A stretch of 64,000 nucleotides of DNA from Morella rubra. Its lineage: Eukaryota > Streptophyta > Magnoliopsida > Fagales > Myricaceae. Position numbers and translations under genes: made by a program. Location: assembly GCA_003952965.2 (NCBI GenBank), contig CM025852.1, positions 14,188,127 through 14,252,126 of the forward strand, in the 5' to 3' direction. Numbering within the stretch: position 1 is the stretch's first letter; the number at the start of each line of letters is the position of its first letter. Below are positions 10,601 through 22,161 of the stretch, in pieces. The notes under the pieces were generated by a model. It made no database searches. It had not been told where the DNA came from and worked only from the letters and a program-made list of their open reading frames with translations.

Positions 10601-12512
10601 CCACACATGTGTTTTGAGCAGCCGCTGTCAAGGTACCAAATAAAGTTATTTTTTGCCTTTAAGGCAATATGTGCTACAAAACAAGAGTTAGTCTCTTTCT
10701 TTTTCCAAACTAACTTTTGATTAATAGCAGGACTTAGCTTTTGATTTATAATCTGAATTTGTTTAGATAACATGCTTACTTGACTCAGCAACTTATCAAA
10801 TTCAGACTTAGATATATTATTTGAAAATGAAGAAACAGTCTTTTTCCATTTCTCAAGAGATCAAAACATTTAGGCTTAGTATGACCAACTTTACCACAAT
10901 GAAAACACTTAGGAATAAACTTGGAAAACTTAGATTTAAACAAAACAGGAGCTTGAGAAGTGACTACCTTGTTTACCTTTTCTTGAGGTGCGGGTGCACT
11001 CTGAATTTTCTGGGTAGATGGCACAAAAACTACCTTGTTTGAGGATGTAGATGCTGCTGTAGTATGATCAAAACCTAATCCTCTTTTATTTCCATCCGAT
11101 TGTCCTATACTTAGCATTTTATTAAGTTTGCTGGTACCACATGAAAATTTCTTAAGCTGTTCATTAGCTAGGTCCAGCTCCTTTGATAGTTTAGATGCTA
11201 GATCTTCTAGAGAAGTGTTCATAGTCATAAGTTCTTGAATCATAGCATTTTCTCTACTAACTTTTCAGCTAGTTCATCTCTTTCTTTTTCAACAAGAACT
11301 ATTTTCTTAGAAGTTAAGACATTTTCCTTCTTAATTTTAACACTTTCCTCATATAACTCTTGATAAGATTCTTTTAGGCCCTCAAGCTCATCAACATCCT
11401 CGTTAATAATTTCTTCTGCATCATCAAAATCAAGTAAACTCATCAGTTTTAATAGAAGATGTAAATGCAAGAAAATTTACCTTATCATTATTTGAAGTTT
11501 CTGCATCTGAGGAATTTGACTCTATGTCAGAATCTGAAAGTGTTGTCTTCATAGCGTTCTTCCCTTTCGATTTCAAGTAAGTAGGACATTCAGCTTTAAA
11601 GTGCCCAAAGCCTTTGCACCCGTGACATTGCAGCCCTTGTTCTTGCTTCTTTTTGAACTCTTTCTTTTCAGATTTATCCCTCTGCTCATCACTATTCCAG
11701 CTTGGTTTCTTAGTAGCTTTCCAATTCGATTTTTGGCCTTTCCAATTTCTGCCCTTCTTAAACTTAAATGCTTTCCTAAATTTTTTAACAAACAAGGCCA
11801 TGTCTTCTTCATCAAACATTCATCTTCAGATTCGGAATCCTCTTCTATTGAGTTCAATGCAATGGATTTTCCTTTCTTTGTTGCAGGAAGAGTCATTTCG
11901 TAGGTCTGAAGAGATCCTACAAGTTCATCTAGTTTGATGGAATCCAATATTTTGCTCTCTTCAATAGCAGTCACCTTAGGCCTAAATCTCTCCGGTAATG
12001 ACCTTAAGACTTTACGAACTACTTTGGATTCAGCCATCTTCTCTCCTAGGCTAAAACTCGAGTTTACCAAGTTGGTGAGTTTCCCATAAAAGTCATCAAA
12101 GCACTCATCCTCCTCATTCTAAGTTCTTCAAACTTAGAAATAATCATCTGCAATTTTGAGTCTCTAACAGCCTTGGTTCCTTCATGGGTTGTACAAAGAA
12201 TGTCCCAAGCTTCTTTTGCCGTTTCACAATTTGAAATTCTTATAAACTCCTCAGCCGACACACTAGTAAATATGCATTTAATCCCTTATTATTCCAGCCT
12301 GCTGTCTCTCTTTCACTCGTGCTCCAAAGTTGTGAATCCTTTTCACTAGTGACCTCATTAACCGTAACCATTGGTTTTTCCCATCCATTAGTCACTACTG
12401 TCCAAACTCTTTCGTCTATGGATTTTAGGAATGCTCACATCCTAACTTTCCAATAAGCATAGTTTGATCCATCGAAAAATGGTGGAACACTTAGAGAATG
12501 GCTCCTATCCAT
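7668..12512 (-). pseudogene. Sirevirus gag-pol polyprotein, frameshifted, copy A
   Basis: Gag starts at 12512 (MDRSHSLSVPPFFDG) and includes two CCHC zinc knuckles, CHGCKGFGHFKAEC (about 11586-11627) and CFHCGKVGHTKPKC (about 10866-10907). A long coiled coil lies between them. Pol follows: aspartic protease DSGCSKHMCG (near 10629), the integrase zinc region LWHQRLGH...CGPC, and the integrase core with HMDLMGP, RSDHGTEF and PQQNGVVERKN. The reverse transcriptase has MDVKSAFLNG and YVDD (8521-8532). RNase H has STAEAEY, CDNTSA and KHIDIRHHFIR, and stops at 7668. Frameshifts near 12270, 12110, 11820, 10800, 8880 and 8530 are shared with copy B. Copy A alone has an in-frame TGA in gag at 12437 and one-base indels near 11430, 11245, 9723 and 8285. 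It is coding-dead, although every catalytic motif is still readable. Confidence 0.9.
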
Positions 12513-12545
12513 CTCTACTAATTTGAGTCTAAAGAATCGAGATCT

Positions 12546-12557
12546 GCTCTGATACCA
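12546..12557 (-). promoter_or_regulatory. Primer binding site (tRNA-iMet type), copy A
   Basis: TGGTATCAGAGC on the minus strand lies two bases inside the 5' LTR border. This is the usual Ty1-copia minus-strand primer site, complementary to the 3' end of initiator tRNA-Met. Confidence 0.9.
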
Positions 12558-12559
12558 AT

Positions 12560-13717
12560 TGAACGGAATTATTTAAGACTCAATACCAACAACTGAACCT
12601 AGAGGGGGGGTGAATAGGTTCTGCAGCTAAAACTTTAAATCTTTTAATTTAACAATACGTTTTCTGCACAAACTACACAAACCAGATCAGTAAGTTCAAT
12701 ACCCACACGTTTTACAGCAATGCAAATAATCCAATAGACAATAAATCAATTAAGTTTGAATCTATATTCAAGATTCTTTCAAAACAAGAACACCTGAAAC
12801 TTCAGTTATAGTTCACAATTATTAACACTTTAATCAAGAACAATAATTAACAGATCAATCACCACACAAAGACACAATCTTTTGGTTACGAAGAGAAAAT
12901 CTCTTGGAAACAAATTCCAAGAGAGAAAAACTCTCCGGGCCCGTAGGCCAGGTAACGATTTCACTAGCTTTTCAAACTCGAAATACAAGGTGATCCATAG
13001 ACTCAAGAATACCCAATATCCTAGTCTAACACACTTGATTTCTTACCCGAAAACACCATTCGGATCTGCTCCAATGCAGGGATTGAGAACTCTCATCCAT
13101 TCAAAAAGCTAACTACCTTTACCTAGCTATTCATACCTTGCCGTCCTCCATTGCGAACTCGCAACAACAGCAAACGCACGAACTTGGCACTTGGACCTTC
13201 AAGATTTCAGCAACCTCCGAAAGTCTTGAATCTCTTTTGGGGAAATAACCACGGTGATCAATCTATAGAACTAAGAATCCTAAAGAGAGGGGTTTATCTT
13301 CAAGGCTCCATTCTCAGTTCATACACACGAAGGCTTAGAAAAATGGGGGCAGAAATATGCAAGAGAAGTTTCACGTAGAAGGCACGATATTTCTTGATTT
13401 TTCTAAACAATCTTTCGTAATAAAATCAAGGGGGTTATAAGCTCTGGGTGACTCACGTTTTAAGTGGAGGGTCTAAGGCTTTTTGGGTCTTTCATGATGT
13501 CATCCATTTAGTTATAAACGGACTAACCAACTTCTGTTACTGCAGTGCCCCAAATCGCTGCTTCTGTCTGACTTCCAGCTAACTTGACATTTCTGGGTAA
13601 AAACTCAGCCTTTTACTTCTATCTTCAATTCTTCATAGAAGCTTCGAAACACCTTAATATCTCAGGAAATAAACTAAATTACATGTGAAGTATAGCCAAC
13701 TAAAATAGTCCCTAATA
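12560..13717 (-). repeat. Sirevirus 5' LTR, copy A
   Basis: The LTR is 1,158 bp. On the minus strand its outer end reads TATTAGGGAC, where the 3' LTR has TGTTAAGGAC, so the terminal TG has mutated to TA. It ends CCGTTCA at the primer site. The target duplication GATAT follows at 13718-13722. Compared with the 3' LTR it has scattered substitutions and short indels. Confidence 0.9.
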
Positions 13718-14070
13718 GATATAAAAGTAGTACGAGTACAAATTCATACCGTAGCATTAAAGGTTAGGATGTCGATACCGAAGGACCTTTGGAAACGGAT
13801 GGATGACTCTCGTGGTCTCTGCATCCATACTGAGTCTTTTTAACTCACATGATAGATTCATGAGATGACAACTCAGAGATCCCATTTGAGGAGGACCCCC
13901 ACAGCTGACGGTAGACCTAGGCCTATCGAGTCCCTGTCCATGAAGTCATGCATATCTCAATTGATATTATCATAGCAGGCAGGCAGACATGGTACTAGAG
14001 GTGGTGACGTATATGACCTTATTGAACCATGACTCTTATCACCTTCAGAGCTAATCACACATGGCTAACG

Positions 14071-15500
14071 CGAGTTGCCCTCTAGAATATTTCAGAGTAG
14101 GGTTGTGCATAAGCGGTGGCGGTTATGCCCTCCACCGCCACCGCTATGGGCAATTGTCCAAAAATGGACACCGCAACCGACACCTAATGGTGACGGTTTT
14201 GAAGATGGCGGTAGCGGTAGCAGTTACAGCCACCCAAACCAGATCTGCACAAATCATTAAAAAAAATAAAACAAAACAAAAGCAGATCAACAATAAATTA
14301 CCCAACAACTTTCAACCCAAAACGAATTTGCAAATCCCAAAACGATATCAACCTAACAACAAATCAAAGCAACCAAATCAACCCAACAACGAATCACAGT
14401 AACCTAACAACGAATCAAAGCAACCAAATCATAGAGGGAAAAAAGAGAGAGAGAAAGCAACGCATAGGCTAGAGACTAGAGAGAGAGAAGAAAGAGATCT
14501 TCATATGCTATAGAGGCGCCGTGATTGTTGAAGATCGCTGATGTTGGTGGAGGAGATAGGCGTTGATCGGGGAGGGGGAAAGGAGAACGGAGAAAATTTT
14601 TGGGGGAGGGGGCTTTACTTTGCCGTCTACGAAAATGGGAAGGAGGGAGGGGTTTCGAGGCCCCTCAAACAACCACGTTTCTCTTTAAAGAGAAACGTCT
14701 TCGTTTGTATAAAATAAAAGAAAAGAAAATTAAAACGGTTTTAATCTAGCATCGTTACTAGTGCCGCCATGGGGCGGGGAGCGGTTTACGGCACCCGTAC
14801 CGGTGGCGAGGCTGGTAAACCGACACACCGCTGATACCAGTACACAACCCTATTTCAGAGTCTATACCACCAACTCAACTTCTATAATGTTTTTTTTTTT
14901 TTCTAAAAGAAAAAAAAAACTTCTAGAACATTTGCCATGTTGTTTAATTTTTTTTTTGTTTCTCTCTCTTTTGCTCTCCTCTTTTTGTTTTCTTTCCTTC
15001 TCGAGAGATAGTATGATATGAAGAATATTAAATAAAATTTCAACATTACCGGGTTATTATTGAAAGAAAATTTCAATTTTAGGTTTGATGACTCTTTAAG
15101 TGTGTGTCTAACAAACCAAAAGGCTATTTCAGTATAACTGCATTCTTTAGTTTGAGACAAATATAGTTAGGATTGTTAAGAGGAATTAGAATTTTTCAAT
15201 TCTTCCGCCACTGGTACCAGAAAGGCCTAATTTTGAAAAATCCAATGCTTTTATCAGTTTCCGGTGTCTCCGACACCAGCTGAGCGAATACTAGTAGAAC
15301 TGAATTTTAATATTTTTTTAAAGACTAACCCGAGCTGCCCTCTAGTATATTTGAGTCTGTATTACCAACTCAACTTCTACAACATTTGCCATGTTGTTTT
15401 TTTTTTTTTTTTTTTATCTTTTATCTTCTTCTTTTTTATTCTTTTCTCTCTCTTTTCTTTCTATTCTCTTCGTTTTTTTTCTTTCCTTCTGTTTCTCTCT
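14071..15500. repeat. Local direct duplication, one member carrying the hAT insertion, copy A
   Basis: The sequence CGAGTTGCCCTCTAGAATAT...CAACTCAACTTCTA...ACATTTGCCATGTTG (14071-14097 plus 14853-14945) recurs as CGAGCTGCCCTCTAGTATAT...CAACTCAACTTCTA...ACATTTGCCATGTTG at about 15331-15397. Both members are followed by T/CT-rich tracts. The second member lacks the hAT element and so acts as a paralogous empty site. Confidence 0.75.
14098..14852. mobile_element. Non-autonomous hAT element, 755 bp, copy A
   Basis: The termini are inverted repeats, TAGGGTTGTGCA at the left and TRCACAACCCTA-type at the right, flanked by the perfect 8-bp target duplication TTTCAGAG (14090-14097 and 14853-14860). 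An 8-bp duplication with a TAGGG start is diagnostic of the hAT superfamily. Subterminal GGCGGT/ACCGCC words occur near both ends. There is no transposase, so any movement needed a relative elsewhere. The interior has a GA-rich stretch (14440-14500) resembling a plant gene leader, possibly captured. Confidence 0.88.
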
Positions 15501-17055
15501 ATTTTGCGATGTTGTTACGTAGTATAAATTTGTTCAAAAGTTTTTTTGAATAAAGCTTTGTGGTGTGGAGGTTTCTTTAATAAACTTGGCATTTCTATAC
15601 TACTAAGAATGAGTTGTCAAGAGAAGAACATTTTGTAAACGTGTACACCTTATCAGTGGCGTTTGTGTTTTAAAACTTTAGTTATTCTAAAATTTTAACC
15701 TAATAAAATAATTAAAAATAATCTCTTTTTCTATTAAATAATTATTTTTTATTATAATAAATTAAAAAATTCATTCAAATTATCTTTCTTTTTACTTTTT
15801 CATCAATTCTTATATCCAAAATTTTAACCACACTATTTTTATATACAAAATTTTAGAACACAAACCTTAAAATATAATTAAGGCTGTTCGGAAGATCTGA
15901 AAATTTTAAATTCCCTGCCACGATCTTTACTCCCCAACTTGATGGAATAAATAGAAAAGGTGAGAAAATCGTAGGATAAAGATTAACTAGATTTGCCGAG
16001 TGCAAAGTCTACTTCACAATGACCTAACACTGCAAGAAAAATGACATTAGGTGTCAAAATAAATTTTGTCACAAAATCATGCCCTTCTTTGTCAAATATA
16101 AATTTCGTTATGCAAGGTGTGCCAGGAAATACAAAAACGTCCAAACGGCCTTAAAACCGGTTTGCACGATATCTACGGGTGACGAAAGACAAAACGTTAC
16201 ATATTTGTAACTAGACACATTCGTCAGGAATCTACAAATCCATTCGAACGGTCTGTGAAGACGTGCGCACAGAATTTGGGTGATAAAAACACAGTTGTCA
16301 CCCATAAGTGATGCAGGTCAAATCGTCACAAAAGCTGCAATACCATCCGCACGGTCTAACCATAACGTCCCAATGACTAGGACAATCCGCGCATGATTGA
16401 CACTCGTCTATTTCAGACGACCGCAGAGAACAGTTCGTATCCGTAAACGGCTATGCTAGCGTGTGCACGTTTGTTCCCTAAACTAGGTTGTTTTATTAGT
16501 CGTTTGAACAGCGTATTAATGCGTGCGAACATTGATCCGTTATACGCTGTCTTTTTGTTTATGATATATAAACATGTTAAAATTTTAATTTTTAGGAGTA
16601 TTTTTGTTGCGGATAGTTATCTTAGCAAGCACACATATATTACCTAAAACTAGGTTGTTTCATTAGACGTTAGGATGGCTTCTATATGTGTGCAGATGTT
16701 GTTCAATGATACGCTGTCATTTTGTTTAGGATATATACACATGTCAAAAATGTATTTTTTAAGGATTATTTTTGTTGCGAATGGTTAGACTAGCGTGCGT
16801 ACGTTTGTTCCCTAAAACTTGGTCATTTTATGATATGTTCAGACGGCTACCTAGTGTCTGGATGCTTGTTTGCATTAGATGGCATCGTTTTATATGTTGT
16901 GCAAACGCTATATTACCCCGTGCGGACGATGTTAATTGATAGTTTATTTGTTTTTTCCACTTTTTTAAAAATCAAGAAATGTCTAAACTCCAACGTTTGT
17001 CATCTACCTCATTTGCCAAGGGCTCTACGCAGTAGGATCCTCAGAGTTAAGAGGA

Positions 17056-18050
17056 TTATATGACGCGGAAGGAGCAGCTGAGGTCACAGTTGTTGACTTC
17101 GAGGAGATGAAGTATATGGGCCGGAGTATCGACGATATTATGGATGACCAGGGTTGGATCGGGAAAGATAGCATAGCCTCTGTAGATCTAGTCTAGGAGT
17201 TTTACGTAGCACTGTTGGATGTTGCAAATCTTGATGCACCGGTATGGAATGTCACTGTACGCGGGGTGGCCTTTCAAATGTCAACAGACATCCTAGCAGC
17301 ATTTATGGGGATACAGAGGCCGATTGTAGCATACCCTGCAATGGAGATGGGGAACAAGTTAGATGTGGAAGACAAAAGTACATGCACCTATTTTGGTGTA
17401 TTCTGCATCTCATCTTCGCCTACGACATCGAGCCAAGGGCTCACACGACAGAGTGTCCTACAGTGAGAAGTGAGCTGATGCTGTCCGTGGCTAAAGAATG
17501 TATTGTAGATTTTCCGCTGTACTTCTTCTTGACTTTTCAGTCTAAAGCGAAGATTAGTTCTGCTGTACATTGCTATACAGTTTACTCCTGACACACTTTC
17601 TCCATATTGTGGGCTGCATGGATAGTCGGGATGAGGAAAGGATGGTGCCTCTCGGTCTTATTTGTCGAACCACTTTGACTCGTTCTGAGGCTCAACTTAG
17701 GCAACAGCAGATACCGCAGGCTCCTACTCTTGCAGAGCTGTAGCAAGTGGAGTAGCCCCCTCATCGTGCGTAAGAGCAGCGACCAACCTGGGCCGATGCT
17801 TGAATGATGGACTTGAAGGGAATGGTTGAGGCTGCTATTTCACCGATGCATTAGTTGTGCGTCAACTTAGGGACCCGTGTGACCTCTATGGAGACTCAAA
17901 TGATGAGATTGTCGCCATTTCTCAAAACCATTACGGGCACCTTGGGTATGATGTCGAGGAGGTTGGGCGCCATTGAGGATCAGTTCTGGAAGATAAGCGA
18001 GTCCACGAGGGAGGGATCCACTAAGCCCAGTCCGCAGCATGATTATGAGT
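17056..18050 (+). pseudogene. Degenerate gene in CACTA-2 (PF20167-like domain plus coiled coil), copy A
   Basis: In frames joined across stop codons one reads VVDFEEMKYMGRSIDDIM, EFYVALLDVAN, VTVRGVAFQMSTDILAAFMG and ILHLIFAYDIEPRAHTTECP. The order is EFY-type helix, a (V/F)RG strand and a helix ending in a (L/F)(M/L)G(I/-)(Q/P)R-like turn, as in the Sirevirus ORF3 and the CACTA-3 gene. The last segment aligns directly with ILHLIWTPNVDGRTHSTECP in CACTA-3. A coiled coil follows (TRVTSMETQMMRL...GAIEDQFWKISEST, 17867-18015). Stops and frameshifts make it a pseudogene. Its original role in transposition is unknown. Confidence 0.55.
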
Positions 18051-18613
18051 TTCTTTATATTTTTATTTCACATTATGTTTTTTGGATATTTATGTTTGTC
18101 ATGGATATTTATTTTAGGTTTGTATTCTGGATATTTACGTTGATTTTGTTTTATGATGGTTATTATGCATCTTTTTTTTTTATTATGGTTTAATATTTAC
18201 CTTTGACGGTTTAGATATGTTAATACTTCAAAGGTAATGTTCATGATCTATTACTTAGAATGTTACTAACTGTAACACTTAGAATCTTATGTTAAAATTT
18301 AAGATGAAATACATAAGTAATTAATTTATAAGAAATGAATAATTTATAATTAATAAATGTAATATCAAAAATTATTGAAGTATATATATATTTATCCGTT
18401 AGGACGGTTGTTGTTGTATAAACGAACCCGTTTGTTCAACAAAAAATGGTGTCATGCTTTCGAAATGAGGCGTCCGCATGTTTTGCTGGCCTATGCAGAC
18501 GTGCATTGCCTAATACGACGTCGTTGAGTTGGATGTAAAACGGTGTTGTTGGCTAGTTCGAACAATTTATTGTATTTAATTCGTACATGTCTAGACGTCA
18601 TCAAAAATGTGGA

Positions 18614-18673
18614 CAACAGTCCGGACAGTTACGAAATTGTTGGCAACAGTCCGGACAGTTACGAAATTGTTGG
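18614..18673. repeat. Perfect 2 x 30-bp tandem repeat in CACTA-2, copy A
   Basis: The unit CAACAGTCCGGACAGTTACG plus ten further bases is repeated twice without mismatch, and each unit contains the palindrome GTCCGGAC. The same doublet is at 52024-52083 in copy B, so it predates the segmental duplication. Confidence 0.85.
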
Positions 18674-20931
18674 CAGTAAATTTTCACTCCGAAATTTTCA
18701 GAGGAAAGCGTCTAGACATCAATTATTACCATCCGGACTTGTTTTTCGAGGAATTAAGAGGCCAAAACCCAGAAACTGGTGTTCATTCGACAACTCTTCT
18801 AAAAACACCCAAAATCCTCTCCAATTTGTCCTAGGTCCAGTTTTTTCTTGAAGAGTCATTTGAATCATTGAGGAGGAGGTTCAGGCATAGATTGCTCAAG
18901 CTTTGGGTGGATTGGAGCACATCTTTGCAATTTGGAAGCTTTTGAGAGGTACAGTGTTTTACGATTTGTGTGGGTTTTGAGTAAAAATATATTGTTTTGC
19001 TTGATTGTTGATTGTTTATGCTTTGGGTAGCTTAGAAACATGTTTGGTGTTGATTGGGTGCGAAAATGGTGATGTAAAACAGTTGTTTTTGGGATTGAAA
19101 TGCGTCTATGGGCGAGCGATTGTCAGAGGATCTGTTCTTCAACAATTGTAGTTTGAACATTTATCGTAGCCGTCCGAACAGTTTTTAGGGTAATTCAAAC
19201 CGTTTGAACGTCTTGCAGGGCGTGCGGATGTTTATTCACGAAACAACATCTTTTTAGTTTTGGCAATGCGAACAGTTGTTAATCCGTCCGGACAGTTATG
19301 CATGAAGTTTATTTAATATTTGTTTTGTTTTGCATTTAGTAGCCCTTAGACCCGTTTGAGAATTTCTGCGTTTTAGTTGCCAAATGCACGGTAATTCTCG
19401 AATTGTCCAAGTTGTGGACAGTTTGAGATTAGACTATCTGTAATGTACGTAAATGTTCTGGTCATTGATAGGTTTTTGTTGACTTTCGAATGGTTTTTTT
19501 TAGGTTGGCCATGGATCGCTCCGAGAAAAATATCACTAAGGTCAGGGCACAGATAGAGCGATCAGCTTGGGCAGACACTATGGTAGTGGAGCTGAAAGAG
19601 AGTATTTGGACGATAGTGGAGCCGACGCATACGTTATGCATGGATCTCCATACCCGCTGACCACTTTGGAGAATAATTTTGCTATGATGAAGAGGGGTCT
19701 GAGGGAGGAGGTGATTGCTATGCAACTGGAACTGACTTCTGTGATAGAAAACGTGTCCCAATTGTACCAGTCTTTCAGTACTGTTCCGATACAACTCTGA
19801 ATGCACATCAAACGGGTGGATATTATGGAGTAGTTAGAGCATGTTCGTGATGCCATCAGACAAGAACTCAACGAGCCAACTCGTGTCGTGATTTAGACTA
19901 GTCTATGACTTATGCTTCGTTAGTCTCCGGCTTGTGATTCAGACTAGTTTTTGGTTTATATTTTTCTCTATTATTTACTTATGCTTTGTTAGTCTCCAGC
20001 TTGTACTAGACTTTAACATTATATTTTTCGTTTGTTATTTATGTGTTTGATATTTTATATTATGTACTTGATTTTGATTATGTATTTTATTTACTATTAT
20101 GTCGGTTAGATATTTGTATATCATTATTAATTTTATCGTACATTTAATATATTGTCTTCATATTCTTGTTTAATTTAATTTTAAATGCATAATTAAATAA
20201 ATTAAATTTGAAGATTTCTATTATATTTAGAATCCAGACGCATTAATAAAGTCCGGACGTCCACCTGATATGTTATTTTTCCGCACGCAATAAATAAACG
20301 TCCGTACAAGTTACCATTGCATAACATCGGAACGAAATTCCACCATCCTCACGTCCTTATTTAAGCAACGTCCGCACGTTCTAGAGCCGTTCGCACATTA
20401 TATTCATGGCAATTTCTTTTCTCTTAAGATGAAAACAATAAGCGTCTGCACGTGGTTTATTAGCGTGCGGACGATATATCTGCTTAAAATTTACATTTTG
20501 ACATAAAATTCACTCGAACCTGTATTTCAACGTTCGCAAATGAAAAAAGGAATCCGTGACGTATTTATATTTGTCACACAAAATGAAAACAACATGTTGG
20601 CATTATTTCTTGAGGAACCTCACAAATTGTCACCAAAAACAAGCAAGAAATTAACAAATCCGGCAGCCCCTATGAATTTAATTGAGCATATTTTTCAAAA
20701 TCCTTTTTTATTGGGGCCCCTTGGTTTTTCTGTAATGATTGCCCGTTACTACCCTTTCATACCGAAACCGGCCCCGTGGTCCAGGGGGTTGAGGAAGTTG
20801 GCCGTTGGTTGAATGTACACAAAATCATGTTTCAAACCTGGTTTTTCAATGAAAATTAGTCAGATCCAATTTATTTGGGTGACAAACCAAAGACGGGTGA
20901 GACACCCAAAACCTATTTTCTTGTAGTGTAA

Positions 20932-22121
20932 AGGTGGGGACGGTGGGAAACATTTATAAGACAAAAGATAGTGGATATTATGGACTTTAGTTCCGTCGAT
21001 TTTCATGAAAACAAGAGTACCTTCCAGTTGTAAGGCCGAGGTTCATTGGGGTTTCAGAAAGTTGGAGTTTGGATGTGTTCAAGGCCGCAAGTTTCTGTCG
21101 GGACAAGCGTCAAAATGAAAGGATTTCTTTTTTATGCCCACCCACCCGGCCCCTTTCTTTCTTTCTGTCTATTTTTGTTTTGCCCCGTGACTCTTGTTCT
21201 ACTCCTTTCTGTTCTTCCCCAGCCCCACCTGAAATTATTTATTTCCATATAAAGTGAGATATTTTTCCACCTTTCCATGAACGAAGTTAAAATCCGACTA
21301 TTTCGTTCGAATCTCTACAATTCTTTACTTCAATTATACGATGTAATTTAAGTTTTAAAAAAATAGATATAATAGATCAGTTTTATATTATTTATGTAAA
21401 ATTTTCATCAGTTTGAACCCTACAATGAAGTCCATCTATTATGTCTGTACCTGTACTATATAATTCGGATAGGAATAATTTTATTACTTGTTAAGTTAAA
21501 ATTTAATTACTCATTGTTGCAATTTTTGGTGTTGATATATTCAAGTTAATGATTTTATGACTTTACATACATTTCCTTGAAGAATATATTTTGCTTAGAA
21601 GTTATATTATAAAATGGATCCAATTCACAGGTACATTAGGATTAACCATATCTACATACTGAGGAAACTCATTAAATTTTTTACCATTTTTCAAGGTATC
21701 GATTTGGGAGACATTGGGAACTTTAGATTTGCAGATGTGTAATTCATTTGAATAAGGGTTACTTATTAGTTATTAATAAGTAAAGTAACTCTTTGTTATC
21801 AATAAGGGTTACTTATTATAAGTTGTCAATCCGAATAGTTAACGTACTATTCTAGTCTAAAGATTACATAGCATGCAGCCTAGGAAATTATGGAGAACAA
21901 ATTATTCTTGTTAAACAGAAGGCATCCAGTGCCAACAAAGGACGAAATAAAAAGCTGGGATTAATTCTTATACAAAGAGTAACTCTTATTTATCAAGAGG
22001 GATTATTTATTTATTCTATTAATTAAGGCGCTTACTCTAATTAAAAGAATAATTAGTTCCCCTTTTGACAATTGCCTTTGTCTATAAAACCAAAATAAAT
22101 TAAATTAAATTAAAGGATTTT

Positions 22122-22161
<40 letters not shown>

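Larger units (their letters stand above)
3301..13717 (-). mobile_element. Sirevirus-type Ty1-copia LTR retrotransposon, copy A
   Basis: A complete 10,417-bp element lies on the minus strand. It has two LTRs, a GATAT target duplication (3296-3300 and 13718-13722), a tRNA-Met-type primer site, gag, protease, integrase, reverse transcriptase and RNase H in Ty1-copia order, and an extra ORF between pol and the 3' LTR. Several polypurine tracts of type AAAAGGGGGAG precede the 3' LTR, a recognised Sirevirus hallmark. The polyprotein is broken by several frameshifts, most of them shared with copy B, so the element is non-autonomous now. The two LTRs differ by scattered substitutions and indels, so it inserted well before the segmental duplication. 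Confidence 0.92.
13723..16024. other. Non-coding spacer between Sirevirus and CACTA-2, copy A
   Basis: No gene is recognised. The stretch contains the hAT element (14098-14852), a local duplication around it (see separate entries) and long T/CT-rich tracts at 14890-15000 and 15395-15500. The remainder (13723-14070 and 15540-16024) is unique-looking AT-rich DNA. Copy B holds the same stretch at 47133-49435. Confidence 0.6.
16028..20928 (+). mobile_element. CACTA-2 DNA transposon, 4.9 kb, copy A
   Basis: The left end is CACTGCAAGAAAA and the right end is TTTTCTTGTAGTG, with a TAA target duplication (16025-16027 and 20929-20931). The terminal GTGTCAAAAT words are inverted between the ends. The element is studded with a dispersed imperfect palindrome of the form CGTSCGNACG or CCGTCCGNAC, dense at 16125-16920, 18400-18740, 19160-19300 and 20220-20540. 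A degenerate gene occupies 17056-18050 and a coiled-coil-coding segment 19511-19880. No recognisable CACTA transposase (TNPD type) is seen. Its last ~700 bp differ strongly from copy B. Confidence 0.88.

Noticed and set aside
21751-22060. AATAAGGGTTACTTATTA repeats as termini of a MITE
   Set aside because: The repeats are direct, not terminal inverted, and no target duplication is evident.
22121-22160. (TA)n tract as the functional TATA box or an origin
   Set aside because: It is a length-variable microsatellite over 300 bases from the ATG; a conventional TATAAA at 22386 is better placed.
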